64,000 nt of DNA from Flavobacteriaceae bacterium (lineage in GTDB: Bacteria > Bacteroidota > Bacteroidia > Flavobacteriales > Flavobacteriaceae). Positions 6,976 through 16,276 of this stretch are shown piece by piece. Position numbers and translations under genes: made by a program. The first letter of the stretch is position 1, and the number at the start of each line of letters is the position of its first letter. The notes under the pieces were generated by a model. The model saw nothing but the letters and a program-made list of their open reading frames with translations. It was not told the DNA's origin and searched no databases. The stretch spans positions 47,817 through 111,816 of the forward strand of contig CANFHX010000008.1 of the NCBI GenBank assembly GCA_947446865.1, written 5' to 3'.

Positions 6976-7152
6976 TACTTTTGTTATCGATGTTATGCAA
7001 AAATTAAGCAAAATTTTATAATAACATTTCAATAAAAAAATAAAAAGAGACTATTTTAATAAAAAGTAGTTATCCTAATATTTAAAATATTATTAAATCG
7101 GATAGCATTTATGTGACTAACCATGGGGAACCCATGTAATTTAAGAACAACA
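6976..7152 (+). promoter_or_regulatory. Candidate promoter and long leader of the polysaccharide locus, with hairpin
   Basis: TACTTTTG at 6976-6983 matches the TAnnTTTG -7 box; the -33 region lacks TTG. The leader would be about 160 nt. Near its end lies a tight perfect hairpin, CATGGG (7122-7127), GAA loop, CCCATG (7131-7136), in otherwise very AT-rich DNA, 16 bases before the chosen start of the first exporter gene. A leader hairpin with a NusG paralogue encoded alongside recalls ops/UpxY control. The rest of 6671-6975 shows no gene and no other clear signal. Confidence 0.5.
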
Positions 7153-8001
7153 ATGAAAATTGAACAACAATGGACAGAAGAAATAAAATCAAATGATTCT
7201 CTTTTCTCTATAAATTTTAAGGAAGTCTGGCAGTATAGAGACTTATTAATAATGTTAGTTAAAAAAGAATATATTACATTTTATAAACAAACTATACTTG
7301 GCCCAATTTGGTTTTTTGTTCAACCAATTTTAACTACTTTGATTTATGTTTTATTGTTTGGTCAAATTGCAAAATTATCAACAGACGGAAGTCCACAAAT
7401 AGCATTTTACTTATCGGGTATTACACTTTGGAATTACTTTTCGGAATCGTTGACTAAAACAGCATCTGTTTTTAAGGACAATGCTGCAGTTATGGGAAAA
7501 GTGTATTTTCCAAGATTAATTATGCCACTTTCCATAGTGGTGTCTGGATTGATGAAGTTTGCCATCCAATTTGCACTTTTTATCTGTGTAATTTTATATT
7601 TTACTTTTGTAAAAGGTTTAATTCATCCAAATGTTTGGATATTAGCCACCCCTTTTCTACTACTATTAATGGCTTGCTTTTCTTTAGGAATGGGAATGAT
7701 TTTCTCATCACTAACTACCAAATACAAAGATTTAGTTTTTCTATTAACTTTTGGAATACAACTTTTAATGTATGCCAGCCCAGTAGTGTATTCTGTATCC
7801 TCTATTCCGGAAAAATACAAATGGATACTTTTAGCTAATCCGTTAACTGGAATATTTGAATGCTTCAGATATGGATTCTTAGGCACAGGAAGTTTTGAAC
7901 CCTATAGTTTAATAATGAGTACGGGAGTTACTTTGATAATTTTAGCTATTGGAGTCCTTATTTTTAATAAGGTAGAAAAAAGTTTTATGGATACCGTTTA
8001 A
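7153..8001 (+). CDS. ABC-2 type polysaccharide export permease (Wzm-like)
   Basis: A 282-residue integral membrane protein with about six hydrophobic segments, the size of Wzm/TagG/KpsM permeases. An N-terminal cytoplasmic part (YRDLLIMLVKKEY) is followed by LGPIWFFVQP and a terminal TM hairpin. With the next gene's ATPase it exports undecaprenyl-linked glycan across the inner membrane. I chose ATG 7153 (MKIEQQWTEE) over an in-frame ATG at 7123 because the upstream ten codons come from the leader hairpin and do not look like protein. It is the first gene of the locus. Confidence 0.88.
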   Translation: MKIEQQWTEEIKSNDSLFSINFKEVWQYRDLLIMLVKKEYITFYKQTILGPIWFFVQPILTTLIYVLLFGQIAKLSTDGSPQIAFYLSGITLWNYFSESLTKTASVFKDNAAVMGKVYFPRLIMPLSIVVSGLMKFAIQFALFICVILYFTFVKGLIHPNVWILATPFLLLLMACFSLGMGMIFSSLTTKYKDLVFLLTFGIQLLMYASPVVYSVSSIPEKYKWILLANPLTGIFECFRYGFLGTGSFEPYSLIMSTGVTLIILAIGVLIFNKVEKSFMDTV

Positions 8002-8045
8002 GATCGTATTTAATTAAATCCAACATTATTAAATATAATAATTCA

Positions 8046-9329
8046 ATGAAAAACCTAGCAATAAAAGCCGAAAATATATCTAAGCAATACCGTTTAGGGG
8101 AAGTTGGAACAGGTACCTTAAGCCATGATTTAAACCGTTTTTGGCATAAAATAAGAGGAAACGAAGATCCCTATTTGCGAATTGGCGAAGCCAACGACCG
8201 AGCTACTAAAGGAGAAAGCGACTATGTTTGGTCTTTGCGGGATATCAATTTTGAGATTGAACAAGGAGATGCGGTAGGTATTATTGGAAGAAATGGTGCA
8301 GGAAAGAGTACTTTATTAAAATTATTGAGTAAAGTTACAAAACCAACTACCGGAAGCTTTAAAGTAAACGGGCGAATTGCTTCTTTACTAGAGGTTGGAA
8401 CCGGATTCAATCCTGAAATGACTGGTCGAGAAAATATTTATCTTAATGGTGCAATCCTTGGGATGCGTCGCCATGAAATTACTCGTAAATTAGATGAAAT
8501 AATTGAATTTAGTGGCGTAGATCGATATATAGATACTCCGGTAAAACGGTATTCTTCTGGAATGTATGTTCGTTTAGCATTTGCTGTAGCAGCTCATTTA
8601 GAAAGTGAAATCTTGATTGTAGATGAAGTTTTAGCTGTAGGTGATGCAGAATTTCAAAAGAAATGTTTGGGAAAAATGGGTGATATCTCTAAGGGAGAGG
8701 GAAGAACAGTTTTATTTGTAAGTCATAATATGGCGGCGGTAAAGAGCCTTTGTAACAACGGTATTGTTTTAAATAATGGACAATTAAACTTTATAGGTTC
8801 AATTCAAAATGCAGTTGAAGAATATTCTCAATTAGGACAAAGGTCATTAAACATAAACTTATTAAATAGAAAAGATAGAATTGGAACTGGATTAATAAAA
8901 TTCAGTGATGTTAAATTTTATGATTTAAAAAACAAAGAATTAAATACTTTATCCACTGGGATGAGTGCTTTAATAAAATTTTATTTCAATAATAATATAA
9001 AATCTGGAACTGAAAAAAAAATACGATTTGATGTAGGGGTATTCGATCAAACCGAAAATAGAATTGTTCAATTATCTACATTTTATCAAAAGGAAGAGTT
9101 CTTGATTAATAGTAAAAAAACCCATTTTATTATTTATATACCAAAGTTAAATTTACTAGAAGGAAATTATATACTAACAATCTATTCTAAAATTGACGAG
9201 GATGAAGCAGATTGGATACAAAATGCATTTAGTTTTTATGTGGATAGTGGCGATTATTATGGGTTTGGACGCGTAATGCCAAAAGGATTTGGAAAAATTG
9301 CTACAGAACATTTAATTGAGTTAAAATAA
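8046..9329 (+). CDS. Polysaccharide ABC exporter ATPase with Wzt C-terminal domain
   Basis: A 427-residue Wzt-like ATPase. Walker A GRNGAGKST is at residues 81-89, signature YSSGMY at 169-174, Walker B ILIVDEV at 189-195, and FVSHNM holds the switch His. The N-terminal extension with a DPYLRIGEAN insert is typical of Wzt/TagH in Bacteroidetes. Residues from about 275 on form a beta-rich C-terminal domain like Wzt_C, which in E. coli O9a recognises the cap of the finished O-polysaccharide. It follows the permease by 44 bp. Confidence 0.92.
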   Translation: MKNLAIKAENISKQYRLGEVGTGTLSHDLNRFWHKIRGNEDPYLRIGEANDRATKGESDYVWSLRDINFEIEQGDAVGIIGRNGAGKSTLLKLLSKVTKPTTGSFKVNGRIASLLEVGTGFNPEMTGRENIYLNGAILGMRRHEITRKLDEIIEFSGVDRYIDTPVKRYSSGMYVRLAFAVAAHLESEILIVDEVLAVGDAEFQKKCLGKMGDISKGEGRTVLFVSHNMAAVKSLCNNGIVLNNGQLNFIGSIQNAVEEYSQLGQRSLNINLLNRKDRIGTGLIKFSDVKFYDLKNKELNTLSTGMSALIKFYFNNNIKSGTEKKIRFDVGVFDQTENRIVQLSTFYQKEEFLINSKKTHFIIYIPKLNLLEGNYILTIYSKIDEDEADWIQNAFSFYVDSGDYYGFGRVMPKGFGKIATEHLIELK

Positions 9330-9332
9330 ACT

Positions 9333-10151
9333 ATGATAAATGTAGATGTTTTGGGAAGAATGGGAAATCAAATGTTTCAATATGCCTTTGCGTTGAACGC
9401 GGCAGAGAAATTAAAAACCAACTTCTTTATCATTCCAACAGAAAAATTTGAACTAACCAAATATTTTAAGTTGGATTTTTCAACAAGACTATGCTACAAT
9501 AAATTAGCATTTTATTTATATAAAATAATTGCTTTAAGAATTTATAAAGAAAAATATATTCTGCAAATAAATCATACAACTGTTGAATTAAAAAACAACT
9601 TTAGGTACAAGGGTTTTTTTCAATCTGAAAATTATTTTACAGAATCGAAAAATAAAATCAAAAAGAATTTTATACTTAAAAAAAAATGGACGGATAGGTT
9701 TACAAAAGAATATAAAAATCTATTAGAAAATAAGTATATCGTAATGCATTTTAGGAGAACAGACTATCTAAGACATGGATACGAATCAATAGGAGGAGAA
9801 AACATTTGCTTACCAATGAAATATTATGATAATTGCTTAAATTTAATAGAAAATTTAAATGAATATATAATTGTATGTGTAAGCGATGACATAAAATTTG
9901 TAAAAGAGTATTATAAAGATAGACCCAATTATCAATTTTATAATAATGAACAAATAATTGATTTTCAACTTATTTTAAAAGCAAATATAGCTATTATAGC
10001 AAATAGTTCCTTTTCATGGTGGGCAGGCTATCTAAATGAAACCCCAAATAAAATAATTTACACTCCAAAATATTGGTTAGGATTCAAAGTAAATATAGAA
10101 TATCCATTAAATATTACACCTAAAGAATTTACAACTGTTAATGTAAATTAA
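9333..10151 (+). CDS. GT11 alpha-1,2-fucosyltransferase-like glycosyltransferase
   Basis: A 272-residue GT11 enzyme. Family marks are GRMGNQMFQYA at residues 8-18, the GDP-binding HFRRTDY at 139-145 (HxRxxDY pattern), and NSSFSWWAGYL near the C-terminus. GT11 enzymes transfer fucose (some L-galactose) from the GDP sugar in alpha-1,2 linkage. It lies 3 bp after the Wzt-like gene, so it is in the same transcript. GDP-fucose synthesis genes are not in the window. Confidence 0.9.
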   Translation: MINVDVLGRMGNQMFQYAFALNAAEKLKTNFFIIPTEKFELTKYFKLDFSTRLCYNKLAFYLYKIIALRIYKEKYILQINHTTVELKNNFRYKGFFQSENYFTESKNKIKKNFILKKKWTDRFTKEYKNLLENKYIVMHFRRTDYLRHGYESIGGENICLPMKYYDNCLNLIENLNEYIIVCVSDDIKFVKEYYKDRPNYQFYNNEQIIDFQLILKANIAIIANSSFSWWAGYLNETPNKIIYTPKYWLGFKVNIEYPLNITPKEFTTVNVN

Positions 10152-10265
10152 AAAAAATATACTTGTAATATTTATTGCAAACAAAAGATTTAGAATGGGA
10201 ATACACATACCATAAAAGTCTAAATTTTGTGGAATAATAATATTATTATTTGGAACCCATAAATA

Positions 10266-10273
10266 TAAATTTG
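10266..10273 (+). promoter_or_regulatory. Candidate internal -7 box
   Basis: TAAATTTG, exact TAnnTTTG, 16 bases before the next gene's ATG in a 138 bp gap. A -33 TTG at the right spacing is missing (TTTG at 10249-10252 is too close). It may be a weak internal promoter of the locus. Confidence 0.3.
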
Positions 10274-10289
10274 TTACATCATTGTAGAT

Positions 10290-11237
10290 ATGAAATCTGA
10301 TTTAGCGCCTATTATTTTATTTGTCTATAACCGCCCATGGCATACTGAAAAAACTCTGGAAGCGTTAATGGCAAATAAACTTTCTAATGAAAGTGTATTG
10401 TATATTTATGCAGATGGGCCCAAATTAAATGCTTCATTTGATGATGTTAATCAGATAAACAAAGTAAGGGAAATTATAAAACAAGAGAAATGGTGTAAAG
10501 AAGTTACTATCATGGAACGGAAGGAGAATATTGGTCTAGCACAAAATATTATTACTGGAGTAACAGAAATCATCAAAAAGCATGGAAATGCAATAGTTTT
10601 AGAAGATGACATCGTTACTTCGGCTGGTTTTTTAAAGTACATGAATGATTCATTGGCATTTTACAAAAACAACGAAAAGGTGATGCATATTTCTGGATAT
10701 ATGTACCCACACAAAGAACAATTGCCGGAGACCTTTTTTTTTAATGTTCCTTTATGTTGGGGATGGGCAACATGGGAAAGAGCATGGAATAGTTTTAATC
10801 CCGATGCTAAATATTTATGGGATGAAATTCATAGAAAAAATATTGTCTTAAAATTAGATAAATTCGGCAGTAAATTTCTAAGCAGCCAATTAGCTCATAA
10901 TGTATCTGGAGCTATAAATACTTGGTTTATCAAGTGGCATGCATCCGTTTTATTGAAAGAAGGTTTTACATTATACCCAAGTATCTCTCTTGTTGACAAT
11001 ATTGGATTTGATAGAAGCGGAGTTCATAATGGTGAGAATAAAAATTTTAAGAATATTCTTTTATCCAATACTATCGAAATTGAAAATATACAATTAACCG
11101 AGGATAGTAACGCTGAAACAATTATTAAAAATTTTTATAAAAACTATGTAAATAAAAAAAAGTATAGTTTTAAAAACGATGTAAGAACTATTTTGAAAAA
11201 AATAATTCTTACATTATTTCCAGGATATAAAAAATGA
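10290..11237 (+). CDS. GT2/GT-A-like glycosyltransferase
   Basis: A 315-residue protein whose first 110 residues have a GT-A fold pattern: APIILFVYNRPWHTEKTLEA at the N-terminus, YIYADGPK near 38-45, and an acidic VLEDDIV at 103-109 that would bind the metal and nucleotide sugar. CWGWATWERAW near 156-166 is common in this group of Bacteroidetes transferases. Sugar and acceptor are unknown. No membrane segment is visible, so it acts at the cytoplasmic face. Confidence 0.78.
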   Translation: MKSDLAPIILFVYNRPWHTEKTLEALMANKLSNESVLYIYADGPKLNASFDDVNQINKVREIIKQEKWCKEVTIMERKENIGLAQNIITGVTEIIKKHGNAIVLEDDIVTSAGFLKYMNDSLAFYKNNEKVMHISGYMYPHKEQLPETFFFNVPLCWGWATWERAWNSFNPDAKYLWDEIHRKNIVLKLDKFGSKFLSSQLAHNVSGAINTWFIKWHASVLLKEGFTLYPSISLVDNIGFDRSGVHNGENKNFKNILLSNTIEIENIQLTEDSNAETIIKNFYKNYVNKKKYSFKNDVRTILKKIILTLFPGYKK

Positions 11238-11375
11238 AATCCTACTATTATCCATTAAGCTAACTTATCCAAAACTATTTATCTTACATTAAATAATGCA
11301 ACGAACTTTAAGATACACTCTTCAATTCATCATTATTATTTCAATCCTTTTCATTGCATTAACAATTAAAACAAT

Positions 11376-12119
11376 ATGATTAAAAAATTTATTTTTATAA
11401 TTATTTCTTACATACTAAATTACAAATCAATTAGTGGTTGGAATGTTATATTAAGGAAAAGCACTATTTCCAATTTAAATTGTAAATTTTATAACCATGT
11501 TTTAGTCATAAGCTCTACAATCAATAGCCACGTTAAAATCCATTCCGAGACAACTATTATTAAATCCATATTGCATGGTAACAATAAAATTGGCAAGGAC
11601 TGTTCTATAGTAAATACCGAGTTGGGTCAATATTCTTATATTGCTGGAAATAGTCTTATTCATAATGTAACTATTGGCAAATATTGCTCAATTGGTCATG
11701 GACTAAAAGTTGGTTTAGGAATTCATCCTACAGACTTTATAAGCACATGTCCCCTATTTTATAGTGTTTCAGACATACCAGGAGTAAAAATTAATGAAAA
11801 AATATGTTTTGAAGAATATAAAACAACAAAAATTGGCAATGACATTTGGATAGGCGCCAATGTTTTCATTAATGAAGGTATCACAATTGGTGATGGAGCT
11901 ATTATTGCAGCTGGAGCAGTAGTTACCAAAGACGTTCCTAATTATGCAATTGTAGGCGGGGTACCCGCTAAAATAATAAAATATAGACATTCACCAGATG
12001 TTATTCAAACACTTAATAAGGTTAAGTGGTGGAATAAAGATATTAGTTGGATAGAAAAACAACTTCCCTTTTTTCAAAAATCAATAACAGACGAAACCAA
12101 TTTTGAAAATTTTATTTAA
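11376..12119 (+). CDS. Hexapeptide-repeat (left-handed beta-helix) acyltransferase
   Basis: A 247-residue protein with imperfect [LIV]Gxxxx repeats from about residue 60 on and the catalytic block [43 protein letters not shown] (about 150-200), typical of CatB/XAT-like O-acetyltransferases. [10 protein letters not shown] carries the histidine usual for the active site. It should acetylate a sugar of the polysaccharide using acetyl-CoA. The 138 bp gap before it holds no gene. Confidence 0.87.
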   Translation: MIKKFIFIIISYILNYKSISGWNVILRKSTISNLNCKFYNHVLVISSTINSHVKIHSETTIIKSILHGNNKIGKDCSIVNTELGQYSYIAGNSLIHNVTIGKYCSIGHGLKVGLGIHPTDFISTCPLFYSVSDIPGVKINEKICFEEYKTTKIGNDIWIGANVFINEGITIGDGAIIAAGAVVTKDVPNYAIVGGVPAKIIKYRHSPDVIQTLNKVKWWNKDISWIEKQLPFFQKSITDETNFENFI

Positions 12120-12142
12120 GCTTTTTATCCTATAATTTATCC

Positions 12143-13243
12143 ATGAAAATACTCTCTATTCAACCAGCTTCTCTATATCAAAATGGAGGAATGGGTCGTT
12201 TATTACGTCGTCTTTACAAAGGACACGAAAAGGACATAATTGGATTATATATTAATACTAACTCCTCCATAAAAAAAGGAGAAATTAATGAAATTTCAAT
12301 CTCTGCATTCCCAATACATAGACCATGGATGCGATGGAAATTTAGAGATTTATTTATATGGATGCGTGAATATCTTTTTTGCAATTTAACAAAATACAAA
12401 CTAAAGAGAACCGTTTCAAAAACACAATTTGATGTTTTGCACATCATAAATTATGGTCCTTTTTTCGGAATATTATGTGATGAAAAATTATTAATTAACA
12501 AACAATTATGGACTTCTTTTCACGATCATTTCTTACTATGTAGTTCCTACAATGATGTCCAAAAATTATGGAATCTATCCAATAGAAGATTAATGATTTC
12601 AAAAGAATTAGGGGAGGAATATCAAAGAATTTTTGGCTTTAAAGAATTTGAACTTATAACCGATGGGGTTTCACAGGAGGAAATTAGTATACCTAAAGAA
12701 ATAAATCAAAATCAAATTAACATTTATTTTTCAGGGCTATTACATTTAGATTATTATCCTCTTTTTAAAGTACTAATTGAAGCTTTAGACCTATTAACGG
12801 TTGAAGGTTATTCATTCAAACTAATAATAAGAGGTACTCAAAAAATAAAATTTTTAAAACCTGAAAAAATTGAAATAGATTATAGAATCAATTTTATTTC
12901 TGATGAAGAAATAAAAAAAGAACTAGATATGGCAGATTTTCTTTATTTACCAATTAAATTTACTAAGCCAAATTTTTACTTATATAGTTTATCCACTAAA
13001 ATGATAAGTTATTTAGGAGCTGCTGGAAAAATACTCTATCATGGTCCATACAATAGTGCAGCTTGTAATTTATTACAAGAAAATCATGCAGCTATTTCTT
13101 GTGTATCCCTTGATGTTGAAGAAATGGTTACTAAGCTTAAAGAAATAATAAATGCTGATAAAAAATTATCCATTAACGCTAAAGAATTAGCAAAATCTAA
13201 ATTTGAATTGGAAAGTATTCAAAAAACATTTTGGCAGCATTAA
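12143..13243 (+). CDS. Putative GT4-like (GT-B) glycosyltransferase
   Basis: A 366-residue protein with a two-domain GT-B outline: N-terminal MKILSIQPASLYQNGGMGRL with a glycine-rich start, DVLHIINYGPFFG near 96-108, and a C-terminal half with IYFSGLLHLDYYPL and MISYLGAAGKILYHGPYNS where GT4 enzymes bind the nucleotide. The classical EGxxxxxxE motif is not clear, so the family is tentative. It sits among other transferases 23 bp after the acyltransferase. Confidence 0.65.
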   Translation: MKILSIQPASLYQNGGMGRLLRRLYKGHEKDIIGLYINTNSSIKKGEINEISISAFPIHRPWMRWKFRDLFIWMREYLFCNLTKYKLKRTVSKTQFDVLHIINYGPFFGILCDEKLLINKQLWTSFHDHFLLCSSYNDVQKLWNLSNRRLMISKELGEEYQRIFGFKEFELITDGVSQEEISIPKEINQNQINIYFSGLLHLDYYPLFKVLIEALDLLTVEGYSFKLIIRGTQKIKFLKPEKIEIDYRINFISDEEIKKELDMADFLYLPIKFTKPNFYLYSLSTKMISYLGAAGKILYHGPYNSAACNLLQENHAAISCVSLDVEEMVTKLKEIINADKKLSINAKELAKSKFELESIQKTFWQH

Positions 13244-13393
13244 TAATAATTTGATTTCAAACTCCCAAGCCAAGCTATTCGTTTATTATAAAAAACTGAA
13301 AATTAGTAGGTAGTATACCTGAAAAAAATAAATAATAGCAAACCTAAAAAATTCAATTATTCTGCTTCTAATATCCGATTATTTCAATATCCA

Positions 13394-13972
13394 ATGAAAT
13401 TAAACTATTTTATACAACAATCTCTTTATATTCTTCACTATAGATGCATTAAGAGAACATCCAATTTTTTAAACAATATTTGGTTAGTAATAAATGGGAT
13501 GAAAATAGGCAAAGGTACACGTTTGTCTAAATGTAATGTGACTTGGCCTCACCAAGTTTCTATTGGGAATTATTGCACACTTGAAAATAATATCTTTTTT
13601 AAATATGATGGCATTTGGAAAGTTGGACCATCAATAATTATTAAAGACAATGTATTTATAGGAAATAATTGCGAGTTTAACATAACAACTAAGATAATAA
13701 TAGAGAATGACTGTTTGATTGCTTCTGGATGTAAATTTATAGATCACAATCATAATTTTAGTTCTGTCACAAAATTAATCAGAAAGCAAGTTAGCACTAA
13801 TAAGCCAATTCATATAGGACCAAATGTTTGGCTTGGGTATAATGTAGTTGTACTTATGGGTGTTGAAATTGGAGAAGGAGCAGTAGTAGCTGCAGGTGCA
13901 GTAGTAGTAAAATCAATTCCCCCATTTGAAATTTGGGGAGGTGTTCCTGCAAAAAAAATAAGGAACAGATAA
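13394..13972 (+). CDS. Hexapeptide-repeat acyltransferase
   Basis: A 192-residue left-handed beta-helix protein of the WcaF/maltose acetyltransferase type: VSIGNYCTLENNIFF, then DHNHNFSS (active-site His), IGPNVWLGYNVVVLMGVEIG and the end block VVAAGAVVVKSIPPFEIWGGVPAKK. It probably O-acetylates a sugar of the polysaccharide. It is preceded by 150 bp of AT-rich sequence without a recognisable promoter. Confidence 0.87.
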   Translation: MKLNYFIQQSLYILHYRCIKRTSNFLNNIWLVINGMKIGKGTRLSKCNVTWPHQVSIGNYCTLENNIFFKYDGIWKVGPSIIIKDNVFIGNNCEFNITTKIIIENDCLIASGCKFIDHNHNFSSVTKLIRKQVSTNKPIHIGPNVWLGYNVVVLMGVEIGEGAVVAAGAVVVKSIPPFEIWGGVPAKKIRNR

Positions 13973-13994
13973 TTTACGTTAAAAGCTAAAAAAA

Positions 13995-15101
13995 ATGCTA
14001 TTACTTGTTAGAATAAAGCAGGGTCTTCGGTTACTATCACAAAGAATCACAGGAATAAAAATTGCCATAATTGGCGGTTATCACGGAGTGAATCTTGGAG
14101 ATATGGCATTAGGTTATTCTGTAAAGGAAATATTAAATAAAAAAGGAATTAAAAGCGGACTTCAAACTATATATACATTAAACAATTACCCATGGGCAAA
14201 ATCTAAATTTGCAATAATTGGTGGTGGCGCAATAGGATATAAACAAAGCTTGATTAAAGTTGCTAATCGATTTAATTCTAATTGGAATAATATAGCTTTA
14301 TTAGGAGTAGATTATAATGATTCCAATTATGAGCAATCGGATGAAATAATGGAACTCTTAAAAAAATCTTCCTGGTTAAGCTGTAGAAATGAGAAACAAT
14401 GTATTCAAATGCAAAAATTAACTGGGCGAGAAGATATAATTTATCATCCTGATTTAGTTTTTTCCTATAAAAAAGAGTTTTGCAAAAAACAAAGAGAAAT
14501 TAATAGTAAGAAAAAAACACTTTTAATAAATGTTGTCCCCCTTTATGGCACTATTGAAGGAGAATGTTTAATTCCTAACATTCAATACAAGGAAGAAAGA
14601 CCAGAATTGTATGAATCTTATAATGAAATGATTAAAAATTATATTGAAGGTGTCCGATTAATTATTAAAGATGCTCTAGCTAACGGATATAAAGTTGAAT
14701 CAATGCCTTTTACTCCGGGAGATGCCGATATGGCTCGGTTAATTGGAAAGGGATTAAAGATGAAACACCATAATTATTCGGATAATCCTTTTAAAGTATT
14801 AAAAAAAATGGCTTCTGCTGAAAAAATATTTGCAACACGTTATCATGCAACAATATTTGGAATAAAACTAGGAACTCAAATAATGCCTATGGCTTATGCG
14901 AAAAAAAACGAACTGCTTTTGGAAGAATTTGGCTTTATTACTGAACAATTTATAACCTCTAAAGATTTAGCTAATGGAAATACTTTGTCAGGAAAATACT
15001 TACATTTTAATACTGATATTGTAGAGAAATGGGAAAATATTTGTTTTGATGTAATTAATAAGTGTGTAGACATTGTTCTATCTAAAAAAAACATCAGTTA
15101 A
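13995..15101 (+). CDS. Polysaccharide pyruvyl transferase family protein
   Basis: A 368-residue protein of the CsaB/WcaK family (PS_pyruv_trans). Seen: IGGYHGVNLGDMALGYSV near 27-44, FAIIGGGAIGYK near 72-83, SSWLSCRNEKQC near 130, and the C-terminal ATRYHATIFGIKLGTQIMPM (near 278-297), the most conserved block. Such enzymes transfer pyruvate from PEP to a sugar as a ketal, adding a negative charge to the glycan. The 3' end overlaps the next gene if that gene uses its ATG. Confidence 0.85.
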   Translation: MLLLVRIKQGLRLLSQRITGIKIAIIGGYHGVNLGDMALGYSVKEILNKKGIKSGLQTIYTLNNYPWAKSKFAIIGGGAIGYKQSLIKVANRFNSNWNNIALLGVDYNDSNYEQSDEIMELLKKSSWLSCRNEKQCIQMQKLTGREDIIYHPDLVFSYKKEFCKKQREINSKKKTLLINVVPLYGTIEGECLIPNIQYKEERPELYESYNEMIKNYIEGVRLIIKDALANGYKVESMPFTPGDADMARLIGKGLKMKHHNYSDNPFKVLKKMASAEKIFATRYHATIFGIKLGTQIMPMAYAKKNELLLEEFGFITEQFITSKDLANGNTLSGKYLHFNTDIVEKWENICFDVINKCVDIVLSKKNIS

Positions 15102-16212
15102 ATTGAAGATCCTTTTTCTTTGCGGCTCTGCAGAACCAGGTAAAGATGGTGTGGGTGATTATACTCGACAATTATGTAGAGAATTAATTAGAATGGGGCA
15201 TCAAGCCTTGATAGTATCATTGTGTGATAAGCAAGCAGATAATTATCTTTGCCAAAGCCAGCTAATTGAAGCAACTTCTGTTATGGTTAGACGCATTCCT
15301 ATAGCAACTTCCTTTAATCAAAGACTGACTTGGACTCAAGAAATTATAAAGGAGGAAGCACCCGATTGGATTTCTTTGCAATTTGTGCCCTATAGTTTCC
15401 ATCCTAAAGGCCTACCCTATTGGATGCCTAGTTTTTTAAATAAACTAAAAGGGGATTACAAATTGCATATCATGTTTCATGAAATGTGGACAGGGATTTC
15501 AGTTATTTCTCCTTTAAAACATAAAATTACTGGTTATTTTCAAAGGCTTATCGCTAAAAAAATAATTACTACTATACTTCCAAGTTCCATCTCTACTTCC
15601 AATTTTCTATATCAACTAGTTTTGGATGCAGGAGGAATATCTACCGAAATTCTTCCTTTATTTAGTAATATTCCAATAGTGAAACTTGATGAAGAATTTA
15701 AAAAAAATTTATTTTTTAATTTAAAAATTAAGGAAATAGATATTGACAACTATTTATTTACGGGTGTTTTTGGTTCAATTTATCCCGAGGCTAACTTGGA
15801 TATGGTTTTAAACGAATTGCTTGAAAGAGCTACTTCTAGTAATAAAAAGTTGGTTTTTATAAGTTTTGGAAAAATTGAAAAAGAAGGTGAAAAGAAATTA
15901 GAAAAACTAATGAAGGACTTTTCTCAAAACATTCAGTTTCTAAACTTTGGAATACTAAATGAAAAAAGAATATCAACTTTACTCCAACTATTGAATATCG
16001 GAATTTCTTGCACACCCTATCAGCATCTAGGGAAAAGTGGTGTTTATGCAGCAATGAAATTACATGGTTTAGAAATTATGATTTCTTGTAGAGAAGAAAT
16101 TCCAGAGTATACTATTCAACTTCAAGAGAAAATGCAGGAATTCATTAATAGACCATCCGAAATGTGGAGTGCAGAATATGTTGCAAGAAATTTTATTTCT
16201 TTAATAAAATAA
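15073..16212 (+). CDS. GT4-like glycosyltransferase
   Basis: A 379-residue GT-B protein: LKILFLCGSAEPGKDGVGDY at the N-terminus (glycine-rich donor loop), IMFHEMWTG near 133, and a C-terminal domain with VFGSIYPEANLDMVL and ISCTPYQHLGKSGVYAAMKLHG. The ATG at 15073 overlaps the upstream gene by 29 bp; an in-frame TTG at 15103, one base after the upstream stop, begins exactly where homology-like sequence starts (KILFLCG) and may be the true start, as TTG starts are used elsewhere in this locus. Confidence 0.8.
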   Translation: MFYLKKTSVKLKILFLCGSAEPGKDGVGDYTRQLCRELIRMGHQALIVSLCDKQADNYLCQSQLIEATSVMVRRIPIATSFNQRLTWTQEIIKEEAPDWISLQFVPYSFHPKGLPYWMPSFLNKLKGDYKLHIMFHEMWTGISVISPLKHKITGYFQRLIAKKIITTILPSSISTSNFLYQLVLDAGGISTEILPLFSNIPIVKLDEEFKKNLFFNLKIKEIDIDNYLFTGVFGSIYPEANLDMVLNELLERATSSNKKLVFISFGKIEKEGEKKLEKLMKDFSQNIQFLNFGILNEKRISTLLQLLNIGISCTPYQHLGKSGVYAAMKLHGLEIMISCREEIPEYTIQLQEKMQEFINRPSEMWSAEYVARNFISLIK

Positions 16213-16276
16213 AAATATTATTTTAGATAATCTCAAGTACCACAAGAGTACTAAAATAATAAGAAGTTTTTTATAT

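Noticed and set aside
7123..7152. Start of the Wzm-like permease at ATG 7123
   Set aside because: This ATG lies in the leader hairpin and the ten added residues look non-coding; ATG 7153 gives a normal permease.
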